This document shows positions 26,942 to 35,608 of a DNA stretch of 64,000 bases, piece after piece. The stretch covers positions 16,452-80,451 of the forward strand of contig CAYYSU010000007.1 in NCBI GenBank assembly GCA_964474455.1, read 5' to 3'. The notes below the pieces were generated by a model. That model made no database searches and was not told the origin of the DNA. It saw nothing but the letters and a program-made list of their open reading frames with translations. The position numbers and the translations under genes are program-made. Within the stretch, counting starts at the first letter, position 1, and the number at the start of each line of letters is the position of its first letter. Source of the stretch: BM520 sp964474455 (GTDB lineage: Bacteria; Bacteroidota; Bacteroidia; Bacteroidales; BM520).

Positions 26942-28684
26942 ATGTTTATCATTAGAAAGATTGCCGATACTTATCATCAGTCCAATAAATATGCCATTGG
27001 ACAGGTTTTGGATATTCTGAAAATTCAATTTTCTTCTCTTAAAGAAGAAAAAATAAATGATGTTCTCGAACAGATGAAGGATCCTTTAAAATATCGTTTT
27101 TCATCTCAAATTTTTGTGGCTGAAGATGGCAAAGGTAATGTGAAAGGGTTTGCAATTTTGTTTTATATGCCTGATAAAAACTTCTGCTACCTCGACTACA
27201 TAGCTGTTAAACCAAGCAGAATTTCTTCCGGTGTTGGTGGTGCCATATACGAAAGGATCAGAGAAGAAGCACAACTTTTAAATTCAATTGGAATATTTAT
27301 GGAGTGCCTTCCTGATGACGAAGAATTATGCAAAGACAAAAGTGAAATAAAGCAAAATAAAGCTCGATTGGCATTTTATGAACGTTACGGAGCCAGACCT
27401 ATCATAGGCACCAAATATGAAACACCCGTAAATCCGGAGGATAGTTGTCCTCCATATTTGGTTTTTGATGATTTGGGAAATGATATACGTTTATCTTCGG
27501 CGCAGGCAAAAAAAATAATCAGGGCTATATTGGAGCGAAAATATCCAAACTATTGTCCTGAGGATTATATCCAAACAGTAATCAAATCAATCAATGATAA
27601 TCCTGTCAAATTAAGAGAATTCAAATATCTTGTTAAAGACAGGCCTATACAAAAAATCGAAGCCGTTAAAGATGAGATTATGCTGATAGTAAATGATAAG
27701 CATGACATCCATCACATAAAAGAAAGAGGATATATAGAATCGCCGGTTCGCATAAAAAGTATAACCAAAGAGATTGAAAAATTAAATGCATTCAAAATGA
27801 GACCATCACGAGGGTTTCCCGACAGGCTCATTACTGAAGTTCATAATCCCAAATTATTTAATTATATTAAAACTGTCTGCGATAAAATTCCGGAAGGCAA
27901 GTCTATTTATCCTTATGTTTTTCCCATCAGAAATGCAACACGTCCGCCCAAAGATTATTCAGTTCTTGCAGGATACTATTGCATCGACACATTTACACCA
28001 ATAAACAAAAACGCATTTTTAGCAGCTCGTTCCGGAGTCAATTGCGCACTCACCGGAGCCGAATTATTATTGGAGGGTTATCATAGTGCTTATGCTTTGA
28101 TTCGTCCTCCGGGGCATCATGCTGAAACGGAGGTTTTTGGAGGTTTTTGTTATTTTAATAATGCTTCTATCGCGGCAAACTTTCTTTCCAAATATGGTAA
28201 GGTGGCAATTCTGGATATCGACTACCACCATGGAAACGGGCACCAGCAAATTTTTTATAATCGCAATGATGTGTTCACCGTGTCCATACATGGTAATCCT
28301 TCTTTTGCTTACCCTTATTTCACCGGTTTTGCCGATGAAAAAGGTGAGGGCGAGGGCGAGGGATATAATTTAAACTACCCCATAAAAGAGAATTTAAATG
28401 GCGATGAATACCTTGTGTACCTCAAGCAGGTTATTAAAAAAATTATCAGCTTTAAACCCGAATATCTGATCATAAGTTTGGGCTTTGATCCTGCTAAAGG
28501 AGATCCCACCGGAACATGGTCATTAAAAGCCAGCGATTTCAAAAATAATGGTGCCGAATTAGGAAAGATACCCGTTCCGATTTTATTTGTGCAAGAGGGG
28601 GGTTATAAAAACAGAACCCTGGGCATCAATGCCCGGAATTTTTTTGAAGGATATTTATCCACAAGAATAAGAAGAAAACAATGA
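26942..28684 (+). CDS. GNAT acetyltransferase fused to HDAC-type (acetylpolyamine amidohydrolase-like) deacetylase
   Basis: 580 residues. Residues 1-178 form a GNAT domain with acetyl-CoA loop RISSGVGGAIYERI (93-106) and the typical ARLAFYERYGARPI segment. A linker follows to about 250. The HDAC-fold deacetylase starts near 255 (HHIKERGYIESPVR), with catalytic His392-His393 (RPPGHHAE), zinc ligands D427 and H429 (LDIDYHHGNG), D516 (SLGFDPAKGDP) and catalytic tyrosine Y555 in EGGY. Acetyl-adding and acetyl-removing domains in one chain is unusual. The last four bases (ATGA) overlap the next gene start, so translation is coupled. Confidence 0.88.
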   Translation: MFIIRKIADTYHQSNKYAIGQVLDILKIQFSSLKEEKINDVLEQMKDPLKYRFSSQIFVAEDGKGNVKGFAILFYMPDKNFCYLDYIAVKPSRISSGVGGAIYERIREEAQLLNSIGIFMECLPDDEELCKDKSEIKQNKARLAFYERYGARPIIGTKYETPVNPEDSCPPYLVFDDLGNDIRLSSAQAKKIIRAILERKYPNYCPEDYIQTVIKSINDNPVKLREFKYLVKDRPIQKIEAVKDEIMLIVNDKHDIHHIKERGYIESPVRIKSITKEIEKLNAFKMRPSRGFPDRLITEVHNPKLFNYIKTVCDKIPEGKSIYPYVFPIRNATRPPKDYSVLAGYYCIDTFTPINKNAFLAARSGVNCALTGAELLLEGYHSAYALIRPPGHHAETEVFGGFCYFNNASIAANFLSKYGKVAILDIDYHHGNGHQQIFYNRNDVFTVSIHGNPSFAYPYFTGFADEKGEGEGEGYNLNYPIKENLNGDEYLVYLKQVIKKIISFKPEYLIISLGFDPAKGDPTGTWSLKASDFKNNGAELGKIPVPILFVQEGGYKNRTLGINARNFFEGYLSTRIRRKQ

Positions 28685-29655
28685 AAGTAGGATTAACATA
28701 CGACCTGAGAATCGATTATCTCAATGAAGGTTATTCTTTGGAGGAGACGGCTGAATTTGACAAGGAAAGCACCATTGAAGGCATTGAGCAAGCTATTCAA
28801 AAGGAGGGATATGAGACCCACCGTATTGGAAATGCCAAAAGTTTAATAATACAGTTGCTGGCTGGAGAAAGTTGGGATATTATCTTTAATATAACCGAAG
28901 GCCTTTATGGTGAAGGGCGCGAATCGCTGGTGCCTGCCCTGTTGGATATGTACAAAATACCCTATGTCTTCTCCGGACCTGTTACATTAGGAATATCGTT
29001 AAACAAAGCCTTTGCTAAACAGATTGTAAGAGATAGCGGAATTAACACACCACCATTTTATGTGGTTTCAAAAACCACAGATATTGAAAAGATCAAGCTT
29101 CAATACCCTCTTTTTGCGAAACCTGTTGCGGAGGGTACCGGCAAAGGAATAACCAACCGTTCTCTTATCAAAACAGAGGATCAACTTCTTAGTGTTTGTA
29201 CTCAATTGCTCGAAAAATATAATCAACCTGTTCTAGTAGAAGAATTTTTACCCGGAAGAGAATTTACCGTCGGGGTACTCGGAACCGGTGAGACAGCCCG
29301 GGTGCCCGGAGCCATGGAAATTATTTCTAAACAGAAAGATTCCACGCAAATATACTCTTACGACACAAAAGAAAACTACGCAGATAAGATAGAATATGTA
29401 CCTGTTACCGGCGAACTGCTGGAAGCCTGCAAAGATTTAGCGCTGGGCGCATGGAGGGCTCTTAATTGTTACGACGGCGGACGCGTTGATGTAAAAGTGG
29501 ATCGTTATGGAAAAATGAGCTTTATAGAAGTAAACCCTTTGGCCGGACTGAACCCCGTTACTTCAGATTTACCCATCTTATGTGGATTAAACGGAATGTC
29601 GTATCAGGAGATTATTTCAGAAATAATGAAATCAGCAATTAAGAGAAATTTTTAG
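28681..29655 (+). CDS. ATP-grasp ligase, D-Ala-D-Ala-ligase-like (first copy)
   Basis: 324 residues. The ATP-grasp fold is visible: lysine K147 (LFAKPVAEGTGKGI), the hinge VLVEEFLPGREFTVGV (184-199), and the metal ligands D270 (GGRVDVKVD), E283 and N285 (FIEVNPLAGLNP). Its closest resemblance is to D-alanine-D-alanine ligase, but it lacks the standard Ddl ENT-PGMT ending (here EVNPLAGLNPVTS). It is expected to join an amino or carboxyl group to an amino acid using ATP through an acyl phosphate. It overlaps the deacetylase-fusion gene in ATGA and lies two bases before the second ligase. Confidence 0.85.
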   Translation: MKVGLTYDLRIDYLNEGYSLEETAEFDKESTIEGIEQAIQKEGYETHRIGNAKSLIIQLLAGESWDIIFNITEGLYGEGRESLVPALLDMYKIPYVFSGPVTLGISLNKAFAKQIVRDSGINTPPFYVVSKTTDIEKIKLQYPLFAKPVAEGTGKGITNRSLIKTEDQLLSVCTQLLEKYNQPVLVEEFLPGREFTVGVLGTGETARVPGAMEIISKQKDSTQIYSYDTKENYADKIEYVPVTGELLEACKDLALGAWRALNCYDGGRVDVKVDRYGKMSFIEVNPLAGLNPVTSDLPILCGLNGMSYQEIISEIMKSAIKRNF

Positions 29656-29657
29656 TC

Positions 29658-30620
29658 ATGAGTAAAATAATTATTCTTCACAATAAAATTCAGAATCACA
29701 CCGAAGATGAATTAGATGTCCTCGACCAGAGAGATTTAGTAACAGAGGCGTGTAAAAATTTAGGGCATGATGTTATTACAATGACGGTTGGAGATGACAT
29801 TCAGGCAGATCTAAAGATAGTGCAGGCACAGCAACCGGATATAGTTTTCAATTTAGTAGAGTCAAGTTGGGGAAAAGGCGAGTTACTCTATTTTTCTCCT
29901 GCCATATTAAATTCATTAAAAATACCCTATACCGGCATACCTCTTGACGCTTTATTTATAAGCACCAATAAAGTTTTGGCTAAAAAAATAATGCGATTAT
30001 TCAATTTACCCACAGCCGACTTTTTTGCTATGGATGAAATCAACAAACTGGATGCATCAAAAACCTATATCATAAAACCAATTTGGGAAGAAGCTTCTGT
30101 TGGAATTGACACAGATTCAGTATTTCAGCCCCGCGACACCGATAAGTTGAAAAAATTGGCTCAACTATCTTCTTCTCATTATTTTATTGAGGAATATATT
30201 GATGGGCGGGAATTTAATGTCAGCCTTTTGGCTGATAAAAACGGACTGGAAGTTTTACCTCCTGCCGAAATGTTGTTTACATCATTTTTCGACAACAAAC
30301 CTAAAGTGATCGGATACAAAGCAAAATGGGATGAAAACAGTGAAGAATATAAGCAAACGAACAGGGCTTTCGGGACGCTTGAAAACAATATGCCATTAAA
30401 AAAGAAAATGACAGATGTATGCCGCAAAAGCTGGAAAGCATTTAACCTGCACGGCTATGCCAGAATAGATTTTAGGGTGGACGATAAGGACAACCTGTAT
30501 ATTTTGGAAATAAACGGTAATCCTTGCATAGCACCTGACAGCGGATTTATTGCGGCCATAAACTATGCAGGATATAGTAATGAAATCATTGTAAAACGCA
30601 TTCTGGAAGACATAAATTAG
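29658..30620 (+). CDS. ATP-grasp ligase, D-Ala-D-Ala-ligase-like (second copy)
   Basis: 320 residues. Key residues are K140 (YIIKPIWEEASVGI), the hinge FIEEYIDGREFNVSLL, D271 (GYARIDFRVDD), E284 and N286 (ILEINGNPCIAPDSG). It shares the fold of the preceding ligase but is quite divergent from it, so the two probably use different substrates and act in succession. The ending INGNPCIAPDSGF differs from both true Ddl and the first copy. It starts two bases after the first ligase gene and is followed after one base by a GNAT gene. Confidence 0.85.
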   Translation: MSKIIILHNKIQNHTEDELDVLDQRDLVTEACKNLGHDVITMTVGDDIQADLKIVQAQQPDIVFNLVESSWGKGELLYFSPAILNSLKIPYTGIPLDALFISTNKVLAKKIMRLFNLPTADFFAMDEINKLDASKTYIIKPIWEEASVGIDTDSVFQPRDTDKLKKLAQLSSSHYFIEEYIDGREFNVSLLADKNGLEVLPPAEMLFTSFFDNKPKVIGYKAKWDENSEEYKQTNRAFGTLENNMPLKKKMTDVCRKSWKAFNLHGYARIDFRVDDKDNLYILEINGNPCIAPDSGFIAAINYAGYSNEIIVKRILEDIN

Positions 30621-30621
30621 A

Positions 30622-31104
30622 ATGATGATATTTAGAAGAAAACTAAGACCGGATGATGTTTTTTCTGTGAAAGAGATATTAGATTCTACCGGATTGTTTT
30701 ACAATTCAGAAGTGGAAATTGCCCGGGAGTTAGCCTGGAAAAACATCAATGAAGGAGAAGAGAAGAGCGGTTATATTTTTAATATCGTTGAAATTGATGA
30801 TAAACCTGTTGGGTTTACCTGCTATGGTAAAATCCCAGGTACTGCCGATAGTTTTGATTTATACTGGATTGCCATTCATGCCTCTCAGCAAAAAAAAGGT
30901 GTTGGAAAGATACTCATGTCTATGGCTATAGAGGATATTGAAAAACGGCAAGGCAAAAATATCTGGATAGAGACTTCCTCACGACCAATCTATGAGACTA
31001 CCCGGCAATTTTATATAAAATCCGATTGTCAATTAATCACAGAGCTACCAAATTTTTATGGTCCCAACGACAACAAGGTAGTTTTTCTAAAAAAAATTCA
31101 TTAA
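30622..31104 (+). CDS. stand-alone GNAT acetyltransferase
   Basis: 160 residues forming one complete GNAT domain. The acetyl-CoA pyrophosphate loop is in HASQQKKGVGKILMSM (86-101), and the C-terminal part reads IWIETSSRPIYETTRQFYIKSDC. It is distinct from the GNAT domain of the fusion protein two genes upstream. It ends the five-gene kamA operon. It probably acetylates an amine of the pathway product, but self-protection against the product is also possible. Confidence 0.83.
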   Translation: MMIFRRKLRPDDVFSVKEILDSTGLFYNSEVEIARELAWKNINEGEEKSGYIFNIVEIDDKPVGFTCYGKIPGTADSFDLYWIAIHASQQKKGVGKILMSMAIEDIEKRQGKNIWIETSSRPIYETTRQFYIKSDCQLITELPNFYGPNDNKVVFLKKIH

Positions 31105-31359
31105 GATTCCGTAATATTAGGTGACCCCCTCTAATTTAAGTTTCTTTTTTCTTTATTCTAAATGCTTTGAATTTCGTTCATATTGCTATTTAAAACACTT
31201 ATAACAAAACTTTATACAATGTCGGCTTCTTAGCTTTTACTGGTGGCAATAAAGAGTGTGACTAAGGCTAATGTTTCGTTATTAATTATTTCCGGGTTTC
31301 GTGATCTTATCCTCTTCCATATTACCTCTACAACGTTGCTTTTCATTATCTTTGTTGCT
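31105..31359. other. 255-base AT-rich gap between the kamA operon and the M20 gene
   Basis: No gene or terminator-like hairpin was seen. An open frame begins at 31243 upstream of the M20 gene, but it encodes no family residues. The -7 box of the M20 gene at 31347-31354 is the only regulatory feature visible. The base composition changes sharply from AT-rich to GC-richer here. Confidence 0.5.
31347..31354 (+). promoter_or_regulatory. -7 box TATCTTTG directly before the M20 start codon
   Basis: Exact TAnnTTTG match ending six bases before ATG 31360, so the predicted transcript starts about two bases before the start codon and would be nearly leaderless. The -33 match is weak. Confidence 0.5.
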
Positions 31360-32553
31360 ATGGATGATATTAAAACAATCGTAAACGGTCTGGCGCACGA
31401 TACAATCGACGAAGTCGTTTCCATCAGAAGGAAAATCCATGCGTACCCGGAGATCTCTTTCGACGAGTATAAAACATCGGAACTGATACAGCAGAAACTC
31501 AAGGAGTGGGGCATCCATTTTCAGGGCGGCATTGCCACCACGGGAGTGGTAGCGCTTATCGAAGGCCACAATCCTGAAGGCCCAGTAATTGCTATGCGCG
31601 CCGATATGGATGCGCTTCCCATAGAAGAAAAAAATGACGTGGAATACGCCTCCGTCAGGCCGGGGTACATGCATGCCTGCGGCCACGACGCACACACCGC
31701 CATGGTACTTGGTGCCGGAAAGATCATCCATGAGCTGCGCGATTATTTCTCGGGCAAAGTGATGCTTATCTTCCAGCCTTCCGAAGAGACGTACCCCGGC
31801 GGAGCAAAGGTGATGCTCGAAGAGGGCATCTTCAGCAAGATAAAACCTGATCTTATCTTCGGGCAACATGTTCTTCCGGAGCTCAACAGCGGAACAATAG
31901 GTATGCGCCCCGGACAATATATGGCTTCCTCCGACGAATTCTACATCCGTGTTCGAGGCAAAGGAGGGCACGGCGCTACCCCACACCTCAACATCGATCC
32001 CGTGGTTATTGCTTCAGAGATAGTCCTTGCACTACAAACTCTGGTGAGCCGTAAAGCACACCCCGCCATGCCTACGGTAATATCTGTGGGAAAAATGATC
32101 GCCGACGGACTCCCGAATGTCACCCCCGAAATAGTGGACATGGAGGGAATCATAAGAACCTTCGACGACAAATGGCGCAAAGAGATGCACCAGCTGGTAA
32201 AAAATACCGTCAAAGGTATATCTCACAGCCATGGCGCTACAGCAGAGGTAAATATCATCCATGGCTATCCATCTATATACAACGACGTTGACGTCACCGC
32301 AAGGGTAAAAAGATATGCAGAGATCTACTGGGGGAAACAAAATGTTAAAAATCTGCCTCAACGGATGACTTCCGACGATATGGCCTATTTCCTTAAAGAG
32401 GTTCCCGGGACATACTACCGTCTGGGATCAGGAAACCCGGAGAAGGGAATCACCGCCAACCTCCATTCTTCTACCTTTGACATTGACGAAGAGACACTAC
32501 TTCCAGGGATGGCATTCCTCTCGTATGTCGTACTTTCGGAGCTCGAGCGTTGA
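31360..32553 (+). CDS. M20-family amidohydrolase (N-acyl-amino-acid / hippurate hydrolase type)
   Basis: 397 residues. Metal-binding and catalytic motifs are MRADMDALPIEEKND, YMHACGHDAHTAM, IFQPSEETYPGGA and GQHVLPELNSG, all typical of the aminoacylase/IAA-amino-acid hydrolase branch. It removes an acyl group from an amino acid or opens an amide. The upstream extension to 31243 is not part of the protein: the family start MDDIKTIVNGLAHD lies at ATG 31360, just after a perfect -7 box. It follows the kamA operon but has its own promoter and different base composition. Confidence 0.92.
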   Translation: MDDIKTIVNGLAHDTIDEVVSIRRKIHAYPEISFDEYKTSELIQQKLKEWGIHFQGGIATTGVVALIEGHNPEGPVIAMRADMDALPIEEKNDVEYASVRPGYMHACGHDAHTAMVLGAGKIIHELRDYFSGKVMLIFQPSEETYPGGAKVMLEEGIFSKIKPDLIFGQHVLPELNSGTIGMRPGQYMASSDEFYIRVRGKGGHGATPHLNIDPVVIASEIVLALQTLVSRKAHPAMPTVISVGKMIADGLPNVTPEIVDMEGIIRTFDDKWRKEMHQLVKNTVKGISHSHGATAEVNIIHGYPSIYNDVDVTARVKRYAEIYWGKQNVKNLPQRMTSDDMAYFLKEVPGTYYRLGSGNPEKGITANLHSSTFDIDEETLLPGMAFLSYVVLSELER

Positions 32554-32622
32554 TTGCATCAAACATCTTATTGACGTAATTAACGTTGCATAGCTATTAC
32601 CAATTTTTAGATATTAATTTCG

Positions 32623-32630
32623 TATCTTTG
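32623..32630 (+). promoter_or_regulatory. -7 box TATCTTTG upstream of mtnA
   Basis: Exact match to TAnnTTTG, 28 bases before TTG 32659 and 61 before ATG 32692. A transcript starting here would include either start. The -33 region is weak. Confidence 0.5.
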
Positions 32631-32658
32631 GCACTCTTCGGCAAGGATCTGATACATA

Positions 32659-33762
32659 TTGTCAAGTACACTTTCCGTTAACCCTGAAGCTATGAAAGTA
32701 AACAACATCCACTACCTTACCATCCGCATGGAAGGCTCTTCCGTTTTTATGGTAGAGCAAAACAAGTTACCCTTTGAATTCACTGTTTATGAAGCCAAAA
32801 GCTACCGTGATACGTGCATGGCAATTACTACTATGATCACGCGCGGTGCCGGCGCCATCGGTGCCGCCGGCGGCTTCGCCATGGCGCAGGCCTTTATGGA
32901 CACCGTTCCCCCAAAGCAGCCCAGGGAAACGAACAGGGAATCTTACCTCCGGAAAGCCCGCGAAGAGATCCGGAAGACACGCCCCACAGCACAAAACCTC
33001 TTCTACGCCATCGACAGGGTGTATAAAGCAGGAATGGAAGATGGTGAAGATGCTGCCATAGCAGAGGCACAAAAGATAGCTCAGGAGAATGTGGAAGAAG
33101 GACGCACCATCGGGATGTATGGACGTGAGCTTATCACCGACGGCATGAAGGTGATGACACACTGCAACGCCGGATGGCTGGGATTTGTGGACTACGGAAC
33201 CGCTGTCTCGGTTATACATCTCGCCCGGGAGCAGGGCAAGAAGTTCTTTGTGTGGGCTAACGAGACCCGGCCACGCAGCCAGGGAGCACGCCTCACAGCA
33301 TGGGAGTTGGTCAATGCCGGCATCTATCACGCCATTGTCCCCGACAACGCCGGTGCATGGCTTATGGAAAAAGGCGACGTGGATATGATTATCGTCGGGG
33401 CGGATCGCATCGCTGCCAATGGCGACACGGCGAATAAAATCGGAACCCTCGAAAAGGCCATAGTGGCAAAACGTTTCAACGTGCCGTTCTATGTGGCCGC
33501 GCCACTCTCCACCTTTGATATGGAGTGCCCTGATGGTTCACAAATACCTATCGAACAGCGAAGCGAAGATGAAGTGCACTACCAAACGGGGCCGGACAGG
33601 GAGGGCATAATGCGAACCATACGTGTTTCAGCACCGGGATCAAAAGCAATAAACCCTGCCTTCGACGTGACACCTGCTGAACTCATCACCGCGATCATTA
33701 CCGACAAAGGAATTATTAAACCCGAAACCAAAACCATAGCAGCGTTGTTTAACAGACAGTAA
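32659..33762 (+). CDS. mtnA: S-methyl-5-thioribose-1-phosphate isomerase
   Basis: 367 residues from TTG 32659, or 356 from ATG 32692 (MKVNNIHYLTIRME). Methionine-salvage enzyme of the eIF2B-like fold. Signatures are TRGAGAIGAAGGFAMAQA, MTHCNAGWLGFVDYGTA with the catalytic cysteine, NETRPRSQGARLTAWEL, and IVGADRIAANGDTANKIGT with the catalytic aspartate. The usual family residue P in RGAPAIG is replaced by G here. Other methionine-salvage genes are not adjacent. A YgiQ-type gene follows after 19 bases, with its own promoter inside the end of mtnA. Confidence 0.9.
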   Translation: MSSTLSVNPEAMKVNNIHYLTIRMEGSSVFMVEQNKLPFEFTVYEAKSYRDTCMAITTMITRGAGAIGAAGGFAMAQAFMDTVPPKQPRETNRESYLRKAREEIRKTRPTAQNLFYAIDRVYKAGMEDGEDAAIAEAQKIAQENVEEGRTIGMYGRELITDGMKVMTHCNAGWLGFVDYGTAVSVIHLAREQGKKFFVWANETRPRSQGARLTAWELVNAGIYHAIVPDNAGAWLMEKGDVDMIIVGADRIAANGDTANKIGTLEKAIVAKRFNVPFYVAAPLSTFDMECPDGSQIPIEQRSEDEVHYQTGPDREGIMRTIRVSAPGSKAINPAFDVTPAELITAIITDKGIIKPETKTIAALFNRQ

Positions 33763-33774
33763 CAACTATCTTTG
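33745..33774 (+). promoter_or_regulatory. promoter TTG-N19-TATCTTTG of the YgiQ-type gene
   Basis: The best full promoter match in this window: TTG at 33745-33747, 19-base spacer, TATCTTTG at 33767-33774. It overlaps the end of mtnA. The predicted transcript starts only about four bases before ATG 33782, so it would be nearly leaderless. Confidence 0.7.
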
Positions 33775-33781
33775 CTGCTGC

Positions 33782-35608
33782 ATGAACGAAAAAGCACTAC
33801 GCCCGATTACCGACTGGCTGCCCATCACCAAACAGGAGATGGAAAAGCACGGCTGGTCGCAACCCGATGTTATACTTATCAGCGGCGACGCTTATGTGGA
33901 TCACCCTGCATTTGGAAATGCCTTTATCGCCCGCGTGCTGGAATATGCCGGGCTGAAAGTAGCAATCATCCCACAACCCAACTGGCAGGATGACCTGAGA
34001 GACTTTAAGAAGTTCGGAGCACCGAGACTCTTTTTTGCCATCACCTCCGGAAATATGGACTCTATGGTGAACCATTATACCGCAAACAAACGCTTACGCT
34101 CCGACGATGCATATACACCGGGAAATAAGGCCGGTTTTAGACCCGACTACGCCCTCACCGTTTATAGTAAAATCATCAAAGAGCTATATCCTGATTCGCC
34201 GGTTATAATCGGCGGCATAGAAGCGTCACTGCGAAGGCTCACACACTACGACTACTGGTCGGATGAGTTAAAGCAGTCGGTGCTGGCGGAGACAAAAGCC
34301 GACCTCCTGGTTTACGGCATGGGAGAATTACCTATTACGCAAATAGCTGAACGCATACAAAAAGGGGAAGATATCTCCACATTGACGGATATTCCACAGA
34401 CGGCACTTCTCACCACAAACCCCACCCCGGAAGCCACATTCCTGGCAGAATTTAACCTCTGCAAAAAGGACAAACGAGCCTTCGCTGAGGCATTTAAAAT
34501 CATAGAGACAGAGTCGAACAGGATGAAGCCTGCAACGCTGGCACAGAAACAGGAAGACGGAATCTTCGTGCAGGTAAACCCACCATTTCCAACCATGGAA
34601 AGCCATATACTGGACAAATATTACGAATTGCCATACACCAGAACACCTCATCCCAAATATAAAAAACGCGGAGTTATTCCGGCGTATGAGATGATTCGCC
34701 ACTCAGTGAACATCCATCGCGGATGCTTTGGCGGATGCGCCTTCTGCACAATATCAGCACACCAGGGGAAATTTATCGCCTCCAGAAGTGAGAAATCCAT
34801 ACTTAAAGAGGTGAAAAAGATTACAGAAATGGAGGATTTCTACGGCACCATTACCGACCTGGGAGGGCCGTCGGCTAATATGTACCGCATGAAAGGTGTG
34901 GACGAAAGGTTGTGTCTCAAATGCAGAAGACCGTCGTGTGTGTTTCCCATGATCTGCAAAAACCTGGATGCAGATCACAAACCCTTAACAGAACTATACA
35001 CCAAAGCGCGAAAGATAAAAGGTGTGAAGCACGTATTCATCAGTAGCGGCATACGTTACGACATGCTGCTATCCGCAAACCATCATACCAATGTACATAT
35101 CAGCGAATACACATCCAATCTCATCCGGCATCATATCAGTGGTAGGCTAAAGGTAGCGCCGGAGCACACCTCCGACGATGTGCTTAACATCATGAGAAAG
35201 GGAAGCTTTTCACAGTTTCATGTATTCAAGAAGCTCTTCGACAAGGGCAACAAAGAGGTCGGATTAAAGCAGCAGCTTATCCCCTATTTCATCAGTAGTC
35301 ACCCGGGGAGTAAACTAACAGATATGGCTCATCTTGCCGCAGAGACCAAGGCCATGGGCTTTCGTTTGGAGCAGATCCAGGATTTCACTCCCACACCGAT
35401 GACCCTGGCCACAGTAATGTTCTACACCGGCCTTGACCCGTACACCGGGAAGCCTGTTTACACCGCCAAATCACAGAATGACAAGAGAGATCAGCGGATA
35501 TTCTTTTTCTGGTACAAGGGAGAAAACCGACGCCGTATCACCACCATCTTAGATAAGGAGAACAGGCTCGATCTGGCGAAGGCGCTGTTGGCAGGCAAGA
35601 AAAGGTGA
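33782..35608 (+). CDS. YgiQ-family radical SAM protein
   Basis: 608 residues. The N-terminal part has the YgiQ signature around LITDWLPITKQEMEKHGW-like sequence and VLISGDAYVDHPAFGNAFI, the central radical SAM motif is RGCFGGCAFC, and the C-terminal domain includes LKVAPEHTSDDVLNIM. The YgiQ (UPF0313) family is widespread and of unknown reaction. Normal length for the family, no truncation. It follows mtnA closely but has its own promoter, so the pairing need not mean a shared pathway. Confidence 0.9.
   Translation: MNEKALRPITDWLPITKQEMEKHGWSQPDVILISGDAYVDHPAFGNAFIARVLEYAGLKVAIIPQPNWQDDLRDFKKFGAPRLFFAITSGNMDSMVNHYTANKRLRSDDAYTPGNKAGFRPDYALTVYSKIIKELYPDSPVIIGGIEASLRRLTHYDYWSDELKQSVLAETKADLLVYGMGELPITQIAERIQKGEDISTLTDIPQTALLTTNPTPEATFLAEFNLCKKDKRAFAEAFKIIETESNRMKPATLAQKQEDGIFVQVNPPFPTMESHILDKYYELPYTRTPHPKYKKRGVIPAYEMIRHSVNIHRGCFGGCAFCTISAHQGKFIASRSEKSILKEVKKITEMEDFYGTITDLGGPSANMYRMKGVDERLCLKCRRPSCVFPMICKNLDADHKPLTELYTKARKIKGVKHVFISSGIRYDMLLSANHHTNVHISEYTSNLIRHHISGRLKVAPEHTSDDVLNIMRKGSFSQFHVFKKLFDKGNKEVGLKQQLIPYFISSHPGSKLTDMAHLAAETKAMGFRLEQIQDFTPTPMTLATVMFYTGLDPYTGKPVYTAKSQNDKRDQRIFFFWYKGENRRRITTILDKENRLDLAKALLAGKKR

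Noticed and set aside
28681..30620. D-alanine-D-alanine ligase for cell wall synthesis
   Set aside because: Two divergent copies without the Ddl C-terminal signature are in an operon with aminomutase and acetyltransferase genes, not with cell-wall genes.
25668..31104. Lysine fermentation cluster
   Set aside because: Downstream fermentation genes (beta-lysine 5,6-aminomutase, dehydrogenase and cleavage enzymes) are absent. The ligases point to synthesis.
31243..31359. N-terminal extension of the M20 protein
   Set aside because: The encoded residues do not match the family, and a perfect -7 box lies just before ATG 31360.
32659..33762. Ribose-1,5-bisphosphate isomerase or eIF2B-like regulator instead of MtnA
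   Set aside because: The HCN-type catalytic cysteine, NETRPRSQGARLTAWEL and GADRIAANGD signatures fit MtnA better, although substrate was not tested.
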